Positions 1 through 8,886 of a stretch of 64,000 nucleotides of DNA are shown in pieces. Source of the stretch: Nocardioides sp. S-1144 (GTDB lineage Bacteria > Actinomycetota > Actinomycetes > Propionibacteriales > Nocardioidaceae). The stretch covers positions 3,224,001 through 3,288,000 of the forward strand of contig NZ_CP040695.2 in assembly GCF_005954645.2 (NCBI RefSeq). Direction: 5' to 3'. Under the pieces are notes generated by a model. That model had not been told where the DNA came from, made no database searches, and saw nothing but the letters and a program-made list of their open reading frames with translations. The translations under genes were made by a program, and so were the position numbers. Position 1 is the first letter of the stretch; every line of letters begins with the position of its first letter.

Positions 1-1082
1 GCGACGCCGACGCGACGCCGGTGCTGCGCCGCCTCGGGAGCCGGCCGCACCGGCTGCGCGTGGCCTCCTACGACGGCGCCGGCGGGGCGCTGACCCCGCT
101 CGACACCGTGGTGGTCGACCTGGCCGACGAGCCGGTCCGCCTCGAGGGCTGGGCCGGCCGGGTGGTGCTCCCGAACGTCGGCAGCGAGACCTACGCGCAG
201 GTCGACCTCGACGAGGCCTCGATGGCGGCCTTCGCGGACGGCCTCGGCCGGCTCGAGGACCCGTTGGCCCGCGCCGTCGTCTGGGGCCAGTGGTTCGACG
301 GCGTCCGCACCCGGCGGATCGACCCGCTCGCCTACCTCGACGTCGTCACCCGGCACCTGCCGGGCGAGACCCACCCGATGATCGTGACGTCGGTCGTCAG
401 CCGCACCCTGGCCTCGGTGCTGCCCGAGCGGGTGCCGGCCGAGGCGGTGCGCCCCGCCGTCGACGACCTCGCCGCGACCTTCGCCGCCGGTCTCGGGGCG
501 GCGACCACCGACGAGCTCCGGCTCACCTTCGTCGAGGCCCTGGCCTCCACGAGCCGCGACGTCGACCTGCTCACCGGCTGGCTCGACGCCGACGGCGTCG
601 AGCACGGCGACGGCCGGCTCGCCTGGTACGCCGCCCTGCGGTGGCGCGTGGTCGCCCGGCTCGCGGCGATCGGCGGCGCCGACGCGGCGTTCGTCGAGGC
701 CGAGCGGCGGCGCGACGGCACCGTCGACGGCGAGCTCGGCGCCGCCCGCGCCCTGGCCGCGCGGCCCACCCGCGAGGCCAAGGAGGCCGCCTGGGCCGCC
801 GCCACCGAGCCGGGCGTGGCCAACCGTCGCTTCGGTGCGGTCACCGCCGGGCTGTGGGACGTCGAGCAGGTCGACCTGCTGGCGCCGTTCGTCGACCGCT
901 ACCTCGACGAGGCCCCGGGACTGGCCGAGCGCGGCCAGGCCTTCGCGCAGGCCGTCGGCCACGCGTTCCCCGCCGTCGCGCTGAGCACCGCGCAGCTCGA
1001 CGCCGTCGAGGCCCGTGCGGGCGACGTCCGGAGCTCGATCCTGCGACGGGCCTGGGAGGACGCGCTCGACGACCGGCGCTGA
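1..1082 (+). CDS. pepN: Aminopeptidase N (M1 family), C-terminal part
   Basis: The reading frame is open from the window edge (first full codon at 3) to the TGA at 1080-1082, so the start lies outside. The roughly 360 visible residues are rich in Ala, Leu, Asp and Arg helices and match the ERAP1_C-like helical region that closes actinobacterial M1 aminopeptidases (for example the segment LPGETHPMIVTSVVSRTL and the closing RSSILRRAWEDALDD). The zinc-binding HExxH and GAMEN motifs would lie upstream and cannot be checked. The full enzyme is a cytosolic zinc exopeptidase that removes N-terminal residues from peptides. Assignment rests on the C-terminal domain only. Confidence 0.8.
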   Translation, partial: DADATPVLRRLGSRPHRLRVASYDGAGGALTPLDTVVVDLADEPVRLEGWAGRVVLPNVGSETYAQVDLDEASMAAFADGLGRLEDPLARAVVWGQWFDGVRTRRIDPLAYLDVVTRHLPGETHPMIVTSVVSRTLASVLPERVPAEAVRPAVDDLAATFAAGLGAATTDELRLTFVEALASTSRDVDLLTGWLDADGVEHGDGRLAWYAALRWRVVARLAAIGGADAAFVEAERRRDGTVDGELGAARALAARPTREAKEAAWAAATEPGVANRRFGAVTAGLWDVEQVDLLAPFVDRYLDEAPGLAERGQAFAQAVGHAFPAVALSTAQLDAVEARAGDVRSSILRRAWEDALDDRR

Positions 1083-1112
1083 ACCCCGCGCACGGGCACC
1101 GCCGCATCGCGG

Positions 1113-2291
1113 TCACGAGCGGGGTGCGGCGCGTCGGCCGAGGCTGACGACGACCAGGCACCCCACCGCCACGACGCCGGCACCGGCCAGCGCGGCCGCT
1201 CCCCCGCCGAACGCCCCGAGCGCGTACGGCGCCGCGAAGCCCAGGTAGGTCAGCGCGTAGAAGACCGCGACGGTCGCGCCGCGCTCGTCGGGCGCCGAGA
1301 GCCGCTCGGTCTCGCGCAGCCCCGAGACCAGCACCATCCCGTAGCCGGCGCCGAGCACCGGTCCGGCCACGAGGAGCAGCAGCCGCTCGTCGGCGACCAG
1401 GGCGCCGACGCCGGTCGCGCAGCCGAGGGCGGCGGCGACCAGCCCGACCTCACCCGCGAGCAGCGGACGGCGGTCGTCGAGCCGGCGGGCCCACCCCTGC
1501 ACCAGGACGCCGGTGCCGAGGGTGATCCCGGCCAGGACGCCGGCGAAGGCCAGCTGTCCGGGCGGGTCACCGCCCAGGCCGCCGGGCAGGAACGCGATCG
1601 AGATCGCCGCGCTGCCGAAGACCCACGGCGCCGAGGGCGCGACGACGGTCAGGAACCGCCGCCCGCGCGTCACCGCCGGCAGCCGCAGCAGTGCGCGCGG
1701 CTCGGCCGCGCCGCGGTCCGGGAGCGTCTCGGGCACCCGCAGCACCAGCACGAGCGCCACGACGCCCAGCACGACGTGCGGCAGGTACGGCGTCACCAGC
1801 GGCTCCGGCGCCCACTGCGCGACCAGCCCGGTCACCAGCGGGCCGACCCCGAACCCGGCCGACAGCGCGATCGCGGCGCGCCGGGCCGCCGTCCCGGGTG
1901 CCTGGTCACCGGAGCGCTCGGTCAGCTCGGCCACCCACGCGCTGGCCGCGCTGAACACGACGCCGGAGCACAGGCCCGCGACCAGCCGCGCCACGCACAG
2001 CCCCAGCGTTAAGCGCTCCTCGACCATCAGCAGCACGCTCGCCAGCGGCGAGAGCACCACGGCCGGCAGCACGAGCGCGCGCCGTCCCCACCGGTCCGAC
2101 GCCGCCCCGCCGACCAGCAGCGCCGGCACGAGGCCCGCGGCGTACACGCCGAAGAGGAAGGCCCGGGTCTGCGTCGACATCCCGAGCTCCTCGCGGTAGG
2201 CGAGCAGCATCGGGGTGAACTGGTTGGCGCCCCACCCGACCGCGAACATCGCGAACGCGACACGCTGCCAGGACCGGTGGACGTCGTTCAC
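1113..2291 (-). CDS. MFS transporter
   Basis: 392 aa from a GTG start, with about 12 hydrophobic segments in two halves. The MFS signature between TM2 and TM3 is clear (SDRWGRRALVL, near residue 65), and a second-half counterpart is RRLDDRRPL. Major facilitator permeases move small solutes or drugs by proton coupling; the substrate cannot be told from sequence. The gene is convergent with pepN and has no operon partner: prs ends upstream on the same strand with 36 bp between them. A drug-efflux role is possible but not shown. Confidence 0.85.
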   Translation of the reverse strand: MNDVHRSWQRVAFAMFAVGWGANQFTPMLLAYREELGMSTQTRAFLFGVYAAGLVPALLVGGAASDRWGRRALVLPAVVLSPLASVLLMVEERLTLGLCVARLVAGLCSGVVFSAASAWVAELTERSGDQAPGTAARRAAIALSAGFGVGPLVTGLVAQWAPEPLVTPYLPHVVLGVVALVLVLRVPETLPDRGAAEPRALLRLPAVTRGRRFLTVVAPSAPWVFGSAAISIAFLPGGLGGDPPGQLAFAGVLAGITLGTGVLVQGWARRLDDRRPLLAGEVGLVAAALGCATGVGALVADERLLLLVAGPVLGAGYGMVLVSGLRETERLSAPDERGATVAVFYALTYLGFAAPYALGAFGGGAAALAGAGVVAVGCLVVVSLGRRAAPRS

Positions 2292-2327
2292 GGGACCGAC
2301 CGTAGGCGGACCGGCCGGCCGGGGCCC

Positions 2328-3308
2328 CTAGGCGTGGCCGTCGAACATCGAGGTGACCGAGCCGTCCTCAAAGACCTCGCGGATGGCGCGCGCGACGAGC
2401 GGCGCGATGGAGAGCACGGTGAGCTTGTCGAAGCGCTTCTCCGGCGGGATCGGCAGGGTGTCGGTCACGATGATCTCGATGGCCGGGGAGTTCTTGAGCC
2501 GGTCGACGGCGGGGTCGGAGAGGATCGCGTGGGTGGCGGCGATGACGACGCCGGCGGCGCCGTCCTCCAGCAGCGCCTCGGCGGCCTTCACGATGGTGCC
2601 GCCGGTGTCGATCATGTCGTCGGTCAGGATGCACATCCGGCCCTTGACCTCGCCGACGACGCGGTTGGCGACGGTCTCGTTGGGCCGGTCGGTGCGCCGC
2701 GACTTGTGGATGAAGGCCAGCGGGGCCCCGCCCAGGCGGGCCGACCAGCGCTCGGCGACCTTGATCCGGCCGGCGTCGGGCGAGACGATCGCGAGCTGCT
2801 GGCCGCCGTAGGCGCCCTTGATGTAGTCGGTCAGCACGGGCAGCGCCATCAGGTGGTCGACGGGGCCGTCGAAGAAGCCCTGGAGCTGGTCGGCGTGCAG
2901 GTCGACGGCGATGATCCGGTCGGCGCCGGCGGTCTTGAACATGTCGGCGACCAGGCGGGCCGAGATCGGCTCACGGCCGCGGTGCTTCTTGTCCTGGCGG
3001 CTGTAGCCCCAGAACGGCATGACCACCGTGATCCGCTTCGCCGAGGCGCGCTTGAGCGCGTCGACCATGATCAGGTGCTCCATGATCCACTCGTTGATGG
3101 GGGCGGTGTGGCTCTGGAGGACGAAGGCGTCGCAGCCGCGCACCGACTCCTCGTAGCGCACGTAGATCTCGCCGTTGGCGAACTCGTAGGCCGCGGTCGG
3201 CACGATCGGCGTCCCGAGGATCTCCGAGACCTCCGCCGCGAGCGAGGGGTGGGCCCGTCCGCTGAAGACCATGAGGTTCTTCTCGGTGGTCTTCTGGATG
3301 CCGATCAC
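2328..3308 (-). CDS. prs: Ribose-phosphate pyrophosphokinase (PRPP synthase)
   Basis: 326 aa, the usual class I length. It makes PRPP from ribose 5-phosphate and ATP for nucleotide, His, Trp and (in actinobacteria) decaprenyl-phosphoribose synthesis. Visible landmarks are the N-terminal FSGRAHP, the metal/ATP segment AVDLHADQLQGFF, and the PRPP-binding loop CILTDDMIDTGGTI. The start is the GTG at 3308, only 9 bp downstream of the glmU stop, so the two form a glmU-prs operon as in many actinobacteria. Confidence 0.97.
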   Translation of the reverse strand: MIGIQKTTEKNLMVFSGRAHPSLAAEVSEILGTPIVPTAAYEFANGEIYVRYEESVRGCDAFVLQSHTAPINEWIMEHLIMVDALKRASAKRITVVMPFWGYSRQDKKHRGREPISARLVADMFKTAGADRIIAVDLHADQLQGFFDGPVDHLMALPVLTDYIKGAYGGQQLAIVSPDAGRIKVAERWSARLGGAPLAFIHKSRRTDRPNETVANRVVGEVKGRMCILTDDMIDTGGTIVKAAEALLEDGAAGVVIAATHAILSDPAVDRLKNSPAIEIIVTDTLPIPPEKRFDKLTVLSIAPLVARAIREVFEDGSVTSMFDGHA

Positions 3309-3317
3309 GCGTGCTCC

Positions 3318-4796
3318 TCAGTGGTCGTGCGGGCGGTCGGCCTGCTGGTCGTCCGCCGCCGCTGATTCTGCCAGTGCTGCACGCGCGGCCTCCGCCTGGT
3401 CCGTCCCCGGACGTCGGCGCATCGACCAGCCGACCAGGTTGCGCTGCGGTCCGCTGCTCACCGCGAGCGCGCCGGGCGGGACGTCGCGGCGGATCACCGA
3501 GCCGGCGCCGGTCGCGGCGCCGTCCCCGACCTCGACGGGGGCGACGAAGGTGTTGTTGCTCGCGGTCTTGGCGTGCCGGCCGATCTTGGTGTGGTGCTTG
3601 GCGATGCCGTCGTAGTTGGCGAAGATCGTGCCGGCGCCGATGTTGGCGCCCTCCCCGATCTCGGCGTCGCCGACGTAGGACAGGTGCGGGACCTTGGCGC
3701 CCTCGCCGATGACGGCGTTCTTGGTCTCGACGAAGCCGCCGATCTTGCCGCGCGCCCCGAGCCGGGTGCCGGGTCGCAGGTAGGAGAACGGGCCGACCGT
3801 GGCCTCGGCGCCGATGACGGCGAGCTCGCCGTGGGTGCGGACGACGCGCGCGCCGGCGCCGACCTCGCAGTCCTTGAGCGTGGTGTCGGGCCCGACGACG
3901 GCGTCCTCGCCGACCTCGGTCAGCCCGAGGAGCTGGGTGCCGGGCAGGATCGTGACGTCGGGGGCGAGGACGACGTCGGCGTCGATCCAAGTCGTGGCGG
4001 GGTCCATCACGGTCACGCCCGCGCGCATCCAGCGGGTCACGATCCGGCGGTTCATCTCGCGGCCGAGCTCGGCGAGCTGCACCCGGTCGTTGGCGCCCTC
4101 GGTCTGCATGACGTCGTCGATGGCCCACGCGCCGACGGTGAGGCCGGCGTCGCGGGCGATCTGGACGGTGTCGGTGAGGTAGTACTCGCCCTTGGCGTTG
4201 TCGTTGCCGATCCGCGGGAGCGCGTCGAGGAGGAACCCGGCGTCGAAGGCGAGGATCCCGGAGTTGATCTCGCGGATCTCGCGCTGGTCGGCGGTGGCGT
4301 CCTTCTCCTCGACGATCGCGACGACGTCGCCGTCCTCGTCGCGGACGACGCGGCCGTAGCCGAACGGGTTCGCGAGCTCGCCGGAGAGGATGCTCACTGC
4401 CCGCTCGGCCGCCTCGTGCTCGGCCACGAACGCCCGCAGCGAGTCGCCCTCGAGCAGCGGGGTGTCCCCGTAGGCGACGACGACGGTGCCCTCGGTGGGC
4501 CCGTCGGTCGCGACCAGCGTCTCGACGGCGGTCCGGACGGCGTGCCCGGTGCCCTTCTGCTCCTCCTGCACCGCGAGCAGGCTGTCGGGCGCGAGGTCGC
4601 GGATGTGCGGGCCGACCTGCTCGCGCTGGTGGCCGACGACGGCGACGACCCGCTGCGGCCCGGTGGCCTGCACGGCGGCGATGACGTGGCCGATCATGCT
4701 GCGCCCACCGACCTCGTGGAGCACCTTCATCGTCTTCGACTTCATGCGGGTTCCCCCGCCGGCGGCCAGGACGATGACAGTCAGGTTGCTCGGCAC
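3318..4796 (-). CDS. glmU: Bifunctional N-acetylglucosamine-1-P uridyltransferase / glucosamine-1-P acetyltransferase
   Basis: 492 aa. The N-terminal pyrophosphorylase domain starts with the nucleotide loop LAAGGGTRMKS (residues 10-20), followed by the conserved GTGHAV. From about residue 265 the protein becomes a left-handed beta-helix of hexapeptide repeats, the acetyltransferase, with HLSYVGDAEIG and the closing RRDVPPG. It makes UDP-GlcNAc for peptidoglycan. The start is a GTG at 4796 with a TAGAGT box 6 nt before it (4803-4808 read on the minus strand), which suggests a leaderless transcript. The Ala-rich C-terminal tail is typical of actinobacterial GlmU. On the same strand a tRNA-Gln gene would lie just upstream if the island at 4.9-16.5 kb were absent. 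Confidence 0.97.
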   Translation of the reverse strand: MPSNLTVIVLAAGGGTRMKSKTMKVLHEVGGRSMIGHVIAAVQATGPQRVVAVVGHQREQVGPHIRDLAPDSLLAVQEEQKGTGHAVRTAVETLVATDGPTEGTVVVAYGDTPLLEGDSLRAFVAEHEAAERAVSILSGELANPFGYGRVVRDEDGDVVAIVEEKDATADQREIREINSGILAFDAGFLLDALPRIGNDNAKGEYYLTDTVQIARDAGLTVGAWAIDDVMQTEGANDRVQLAELGREMNRRIVTRWMRAGVTVMDPATTWIDADVVLAPDVTILPGTQLLGLTEVGEDAVVGPDTTLKDCEVGAGARVVRTHGELAVIGAEATVGPFSYLRPGTRLGARGKIGGFVETKNAVIGEGAKVPHLSYVGDAEIGEGANIGAGTIFANYDGIAKHHTKIGRHAKTASNNTFVAPVEVGDGAATGAGSVIRRDVPPGALAVSSGPQRNLVGWSMRRRPGTDQAEAARAALAESAAADDQQADRPHDH

Positions 4797-4802
4797 CGGG
4801 TC

Positions 4803-4808
4803 ACTCTA
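4803..4808 (-). promoter_or_regulatory. -10 box of glmU-prs
   Basis: Read on the minus strand the hexamer is TAGAGT, with 6 nt to the GTG start of glmU. A TANNNT hexamer at this distance places transcription initiation at or next to the start codon. No good -35 is visible, which is common for actinobacterial leaderless promoters. Confidence 0.55.
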
Positions 4809-4890
4809 AGCCCGCGCGCCGGGACGCCGCGATGCGAGGACGCCGTGCTGCGGGATCTCAGGCACCGGGCGGCGAGCACGCGGCGGTCGT

Positions 4891-4938
4891 CGCTCCCCGG
4901 GATGGAGTCGAACCATCGTCGCTAGTCCTGATTCAAAG
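4891..4938. repeat. attL: 48-bp copy of the tRNA-Gln 3' half
   Basis: The 48 bases are identical to 16433-16480. They cover the tRNA 3' end, T arm, variable region and the whole anticodon loop; identity stops at 4939. This is the chromosomal remnant left when the element supplied a new 3' half at the other end. Tyrosine integrases commonly use the anticodon-loop-to-3'-end part of tRNA genes. Confidence 0.93.
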
Positions 4939-5030
4939 GCGCGCCGACCTGTGTCGCGACGTCCTCCGCTGTCCCGTCTCGTCCGCGAGACTCATGCCAT
5001 CTAGTCCCCAGGGCCGTCCGGTCTCGTATT

Positions 5031-5068
5031 GTGACGAGACGTCCGTGAGACGTTTGTGAGACGAGACG
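5031..5068. repeat. Clustered GTGAGACG-like repeats near attL (possible integrase arm sites)
   Basis: Between attL and the first gene, GACGAGACGT, GTGAGACGT and GTGAGACG occur in a row, followed by a further AGACGCG. The complementary GTCTCG occurs at 5021-5026 and again near 4976. Short direct repeats beside a tyrosine-recombinase core site are typical arm-type sites bound by the integrase N-terminus. The right end has only loose counterparts (GTGAGCG, GTGAGAGG near 16336-16354). The remainder of 4939-5148 holds no gene that I can support. Confidence 0.4.
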
Positions 5069-5148
5069 CGTGCAGCCGCCTTGATCAATGCCCGGCCAGT
5101 TCGCGTGGTTCGCTGTAGCTGTCATCCGTGTCGGTTAGTGTCCGGGCC

Positions 5149-6279
5149 ATGGCGAAAGTGCCGATCAACTCAGTGATGCTGGCGTGGGCCATGAACCAGT
5201 CCGACGCGACTCCGCGACAGCTCGCGAGCGTGACCAGCCGGCCCATCCATGCAGTCGAAGCATGGCTCGAGGGCACGGACAACCCGCATGTTGGGGACTT
5301 GAGTTCTCTTGCCCGATTCCTGGGACGGTCGCCCCAGTTCTTTCGGCTGCCGAAACCTCCTGACACTGCCAAGTCGCCTGTAAACCGTCGCGCAGCCCTC
5401 GTGGACGCGGTGGACGCAACACCAAGGGAATCACTTGCTGTTCGGCAGACGGCGCGTCTTCAGACGATCTCAAGATGGAGTGCTGACAAGCTCGGAGCCG
5501 AACCACTTCGTCTCCCAGCCGTTCAAGGGCGGACCGCTGCCGCGTATGCACAGACGGTTCGCGCGTGGCTCGGCTGGCAGGTCAGAGAGCAGGTCAGGGC
5601 TACGTCGAAGGCCAGGGTCTTCCGAGACCTCCGTCGCGCGATCGAGGCGAAGGGCATCCTGGTCTTTCTACAAAAGATCGGGGACGACAACTCACGGGGA
5701 TTCTCAATCCCTGACAGCCACGTACCAGCGATCTTCATCAACGCGTCGTTCCGGCTAGGGAGCGTTCGGTCCTACACGTTGCTTCACGAACTGGCGCACC
5801 TTGCTCGGGGCGACGCCGTTCTTCATCACGAGCAAGACAATGCGGCGGAGCGCTGGTGCGAGGCGTTTGCTGCGGCGTTCCTGATCCCAGCCGACGACCT
5901 AGCCGAGTATTTGTCCAAGGGAGTCGTTTCAAAGACGAAACCCGACGACCTTCGACGTGTGCGACTCGTGTCAAACCGCTACGGCGCCAGTTGGCAGTCC
6001 GTCGGCTATCGATTGGTCGAACTGAAACACGCCCCGGACCATCTCCCAGCAATTATCGCTCAGGGCTCTGAACCAAGTGAGTCGGGCTTCGGCAGTCCAG
6101 ACGGCGGGGGCCGAACGGCGGCCGAAATTCGACTCGACGAGTATGGGTCGGAGTTCTCCCGCTTGATCGTCTCTGCACTGCAGGAACAATCTCTGTCTGC
6201 CCTCGACGTCCGGAAATTCTTGCGCGTCGACGCGGAACAGTTGCAAGAACTAGTCACGCACCTCGGCATCAGCGCCTGA
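5149..6279 (+). CDS. HTH / ImmA-IrrE family metallopeptidase (antitoxin-like)
   Basis: 376 aa. The N-terminal ~65 residues look like a divergent XRE-type HTH (RQLASVTSRPIHAVEAWLEG ... LSSLARFLGRSP). The C-terminal half has the zinc-peptidase motif LLHELAHLARGD (HELAH at 213-217) and the downstream glutamate helix ERWCEAFAAAFLIP (E238). COG2856 proteins of this architecture cleave or sequester a partner repressor or toxin. The next gene, a PIN-like protein, overlaps its stop by one base (TGATG), an arrangement well known for ImmA/DUF4411 pairs. The start chosen is the ATG at 5149: a TAGTGT box 7 nt upstream suggests a leaderless message; the GTG at 5128 lies upstream of that box. GC and codon use are clearly lower than in the flanking chromosome. 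Confidence 0.85.
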   Translation: MAKVPINSVMLAWAMNQSDATPRQLASVTSRPIHAVEAWLEGTDNPHVGDLSSLARFLGRSPQFFRLPKPPDTAKSPVNRRAALVDAVDATPRESLAVRQTARLQTISRWSADKLGAEPLRLPAVQGRTAAAYAQTVRAWLGWQVREQVRATSKARVFRDLRRAIEAKGILVFLQKIGDDNSRGFSIPDSHVPAIFINASFRLGSVRSYTLLHELAHLARGDAVLHHEQDNAAERWCEAFAAAFLIPADDLAEYLSKGVVSKTKPDDLRRVRLVSNRYGASWQSVGYRLVELKHAPDHLPAIIAQGSEPSESGFGSPDGGGRTAAEIRLDEYGSEFSRLIVSALQEQSLSALDVRKFLRVDAEQLQELVTHLGISA

Positions 6280-6761
6280 TGAATCTCTATGTCATCGACG
6301 CCTACGGGCTGTCGGCAGTCGGCGACCTTGTGGAACCGAGTCTCCTGAAGAAAGCACTCCACGAACTGACCGATCTTGTGAAGGACGGTCGACTTCGCTT
6401 TCCGGACTCCGTGTGGCGCGAGTGCTGCAAGTACCTCGACGAACACGGACTCGGCCTCTGGGCGAAGTCCGTAGCGGGCCACCTCTCAACAGATTCGTCT
6501 ACGTGGGCGCACGAGGACGAGGTCCTCGATCAAGCGTCGGATCTCGTGGACCCTGACGCCACCGAGTATCAGACACAGGTAGATGTTGCGAAGATCGCCG
6601 TTTGGCTTCAGAGCAGCGGGCACGCAGTCGAGGTAGTGACCGAGGACGTGGGAGATCGCCCCGACCGGATGTCCCTGACTGATGCGTGCATCCAACTCGG
6701 GCTTGCGACGCTGTCTACGACAGATTTCTTAGACGCTGTTCTCTCCTTCGAATACTCATGA
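6279..6761 (+). CDS. PIN-like (DUF4411-type) putative toxin nuclease
   Basis: 160 aa. The protein begins YVIDAYGLSAV, with the first acidic residue (D7) in the position of the PIN-domain catalytic aspartate. It continues with a conserved acidic patch in DSVWRECCKYLDEH, then VTEDVGDRPDRMSLTDACIQLGL, whose last part resembles the 'kIPdvC..lgv' segment of DUF4411. PIN domains are Mg-dependent RNases and many are toxins. Its start overlaps the stop of the ImmA-like gene, so the two are translationally coupled. The C-terminus overlaps the convergent DUF6602 gene by 6 bp. Toxin function is inferred from family and pairing. Confidence 0.75.
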   Translation: MNLYVIDAYGLSAVGDLVEPSLLKKALHELTDLVKDGRLRFPDSVWRECCKYLDEHGLGLWAKSVAGHLSTDSSTWAHEDEVLDQASDLVDPDATEYQTQVDVAKIAVWLQSSGHAVEVVTEDVGDRPDRMSLTDACIQLGLATLSTTDFLDAVLSFEYS

Positions 6762-7595
6762 GTCTTCCGGCTCAATCAGTTCTCTAGCTGTACGGGACAG
6801 GTAGCGCTCGAGCCAGTGCGCTTCGACGCCCGCAGACTCACTCAGGATTCCCAACAACTCGGCACAGAACAGTAGTAGTGCGCGACCAGGATTGCCAACG
6901 ACTTTTTCTTTTCCGTAGGCCTTGATGCGCGTCGTGGGATAGGACGAGCCGCCTATGATGATTGCCGGCCCATCGCTCTCAGGTGTCACCCAACTGTCTG
7001 AGATCGACACCCCATGCTCGTCCAGTTTATGCAATGCGACGAGTCCTGCCTTCGCGGCCGGAAGCGATTGCCCGAAGACTCCGGGCCGCATCACGCAAGT
7101 TGCCCTCGGCATGACGTCCGCTCCTAGACCGAGCAATTCCGAGACGATCGTCCCGGCACTGTTTCCGCACGAGTAACCGAACAGAGCAAAAGGAACGTTT
7201 TCAGCCTTACCCACCCACGATAAGGCGTTCAGGCTGCCGATCTTCGCCGCAACGTCCTCAATCTCAACCTTCGTAACCGTCGTCTTGACCTCGATAACGA
7301 GCCTCACGGTCTCGACAGGAAACAGCATCTGACTTGTCTGCGCGAGTAGGTTCGGACTGTTGCTCTGATCGAAGACGATCAAGTCGCACTGCTGCGAGCG
7401 CCGCCCGTCACTGTCGATTACGATCCCGGTTCCCACGCCCACGGTCGGGGGCAGAAACCTCCGCACAATATCGGTCAATGAGGACTCGTTCTCACGACCA
7501 GACTCGGCGTTGTGCATGATGAGTCGGTTGAACACGTCGGCCTCGACCTGCAGCCGCTGAGCAACTCCCTGCCAATATTCTTCGACGATCGACAT
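6756..7595 (-). CDS. DUF6602 family protein, PD-(D/E)XK nuclease-like
   Basis: 279 aa. Residues 1-60 form helices ending in a conserved SLTDIVRRFLPPTVGVGTGIV. This is followed by a nuclease-like core: QCDLIVFD with D71, then VRLVIEVKTTV with E102 and K104, spaced as in PD-(D/E)XK enzymes; E39 may be the first-helix acid. The rest of the protein (130-279) has alternating helices and strands of unknown role. DUF6602 proteins occur near restriction and other defence genes. Here the gene lies between a toxin-antitoxin-like pair and a modification-dependent nuclease on the same mobile element. No direct functional evidence is known to me. Confidence 0.75.
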   Translation of the reverse strand: MSIVEEYWQGVAQRLQVEADVFNRLIMHNAESGRENESSLTDIVRRFLPPTVGVGTGIVIDSDGRRSQQCDLIVFDQSNSPNLLAQTSQMLFPVETVRLVIEVKTTVTKVEIEDVAAKIGSLNALSWVGKAENVPFALFGYSCGNSAGTIVSELLGLGADVMPRATCVMRPGVFGQSLPAAKAGLVALHKLDEHGVSISDSWVTPESDGPAIIIGGSSYPTTRIKAYGKEKVVGNPGRALLLFCAELLGILSESAGVEAHWLERYLSRTARELIEPEDS

Positions 7596-7905
7596 CCATC
7601 ACTCCCCGCTCGCACTTCCACCAGTCTTGACCTGATTAGTGGACCACGTGCTGCTAGCGCAGTAGTCGGGTGGCCTTGGCAACTTGGCGCTGCAGCCGTG
7701 AGAGGCCGTAGCGTGGCTTGTGAGAGGTACTCCGTACCAGCAGGTCAGTCACGTATCCGTCTTGACTGATTGTCAGGATGGAGCCGTTCCGCGGGCATCG
7801 TCTGCGGAGGTTGCCGCCGCGGAGCCAAATCTGCAGATCGCCATGAGCCCGGCGTCCATCTGCGGGATGTGCGCCGCCGACCAGGCGTTCTCCGGCACCG
7901 ACGGA
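7596..7905. other. Gene-free stretch inside the island
   Basis: 310 bp between the DUF6602 start and the end of the nuclease gene. It must contain the DUF6602 promoter region. Open frames on the plus strand here continue antisense through the nuclease gene and look like shadows. I see no RNA gene or strong hairpin. Confidence 0.5.
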
Positions 7906-8886
7906 CTAGTAGCGCTGGATCTCGTCGGCCAACGACTCAAGCATTGCTGGCCATGCCAGGACGACTCCTGCTCGCGCGGCCAGTTGCTGCCACCTCTCGA
8001 AACTCGGACGGCGATCGACGAAGAGCAAGGGAACGGCGTTCAACTGATCGGCATAGTCGAGGACTTGCCCCATCCCCATCCGCAGTTGGCGGATCTCGTT
8101 CTGCGGCCGAACCGACTTGACCTCAGCGACGACCATTCGGGACAGGTCGTACCAAGCAACATCGAAGTCCGGACCGTCGAGACCAGGACTGAGGGGGTGC
8201 AACCGGCGGCCGAGAACCCATTCGGCAAGCACGTTCTGCGCGGTCGCATGTGCCTGAAGAGCTCGGTCCTGCTCATTCGGGTCGACGCTAAACGGCAGGC
8301 GATCCCGAGTGGTCACGACGTGTTCGTTGGCCCCGCGATATGAGGTCGGGGCAGCACTCCCGCCGACCGGTACGGCACCTCGTGCGCCTTCGAAGGTTCC
8401 TGTATCGGCCGTCGCGACCGTCGAAGTCGGTCTGACGGAGGTCTCGGTGAAGCCCAATGGACGGAGGCGAAAAACCACGACCCGGCGCTCGACGCCGTCG
8501 CGGCCTAGACCAAAGGCAAGGTAGTACGGCTCCACGGGATCGAGTCGGAACTCGCCCTCATAACTGACCGGTCCTCGCCACCCGAAGAAGAGTCGCAGAG
8601 ACTTCCCGTCCTCGACATGCTCACGAACCGACTTGTTGTACCGCACGACCTGCTGGTGACCGCTTTGTCCTTCGCCGCAGTACTCGAAGAGATCAGGCGC
8701 GACCCACCTGTCCTCGATGTAGCCGTGCTCAGCATTGGCACCGGGGTCCGCAAAAAGGAAGATGTTTGGCGTGTTTGAGGATGGCGAGATACCGCCTTGT
8801 CTGACACCGCCGTACTTGTCGTGAAGATCCTTGCGACGGATCGGGTCACCACCGCGCGCCAGGTCCCAAACCGGGTTCGCGATCAT
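7906..8886 (-). CDS. Modification-dependent restriction endonuclease: ScoMcrA-type SRA-like domain plus PD-(D/E)XK
   Basis: 326 aa from the ATG at 8886. The N-terminal ~150 residues carry the highly conserved pattern of the SRA-like domain of ScoMcrA-type proteins: RRKDLHDKYGGVRQGGI, then NIFLFADP, YCGEGQSGHQ and LRLFFGWRGPVSYEGEFRLD. A linker of about 65 residues leads to a C-terminal PD-(D/E)XK nuclease: FDVAWYD (D242), VVAEVKSV (E255, K257) and the RecB-like QLRMGMGQVLDY (Q274). Such enzymes bind modified bases and cut the DNA, a type IV restriction role against phages with modified genomes. A TTG at 8934 could extend the protein by 16 residues, but its GGAG is only about 1 nt away, so I chose the ATG. 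Confidence 0.85.
   Translation of the reverse strand: MIANPVWDLARGGDPIRRKDLHDKYGGVRQGGISPSSNTPNIFLFADPGANAEHGYIEDRWVAPDLFEYCGEGQSGHQQVVRYNKSVREHVEDGKSLRLFFGWRGPVSYEGEFRLDPVEPYYLAFGLGRDGVERRVVVFRLRPLGFTETSVRPTSTVATADTGTFEGARGAVPVGGSAAPTSYRGANEHVVTTRDRLPFSVDPNEQDRALQAHATAQNVLAEWVLGRRLHPLSPGLDGPDFDVAWYDLSRMVVAEVKSVRPQNEIRQLRMGMGQVLDYADQLNAVPLLFVDRRPSFERWQQLAARAGVVLAWPAMLESLADEIQRY

Noticed and set aside
4922..5125. 67-residue minus frame near attL
   Set aside because: Lies over the arm-site repeats and attL, no ribosome site, no recognisable motif.
5128..5148. Upstream GTG start for the ImmA-like protein
   Set aside because: The TAGTGT box lies between it and the ATG at 5149, which fits a leaderless start at the ATG.
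7720..8343. 207-residue plus-strand protein
   Set aside because: Mostly antisense to the SRA-type nuclease; mixed composition with no motif.
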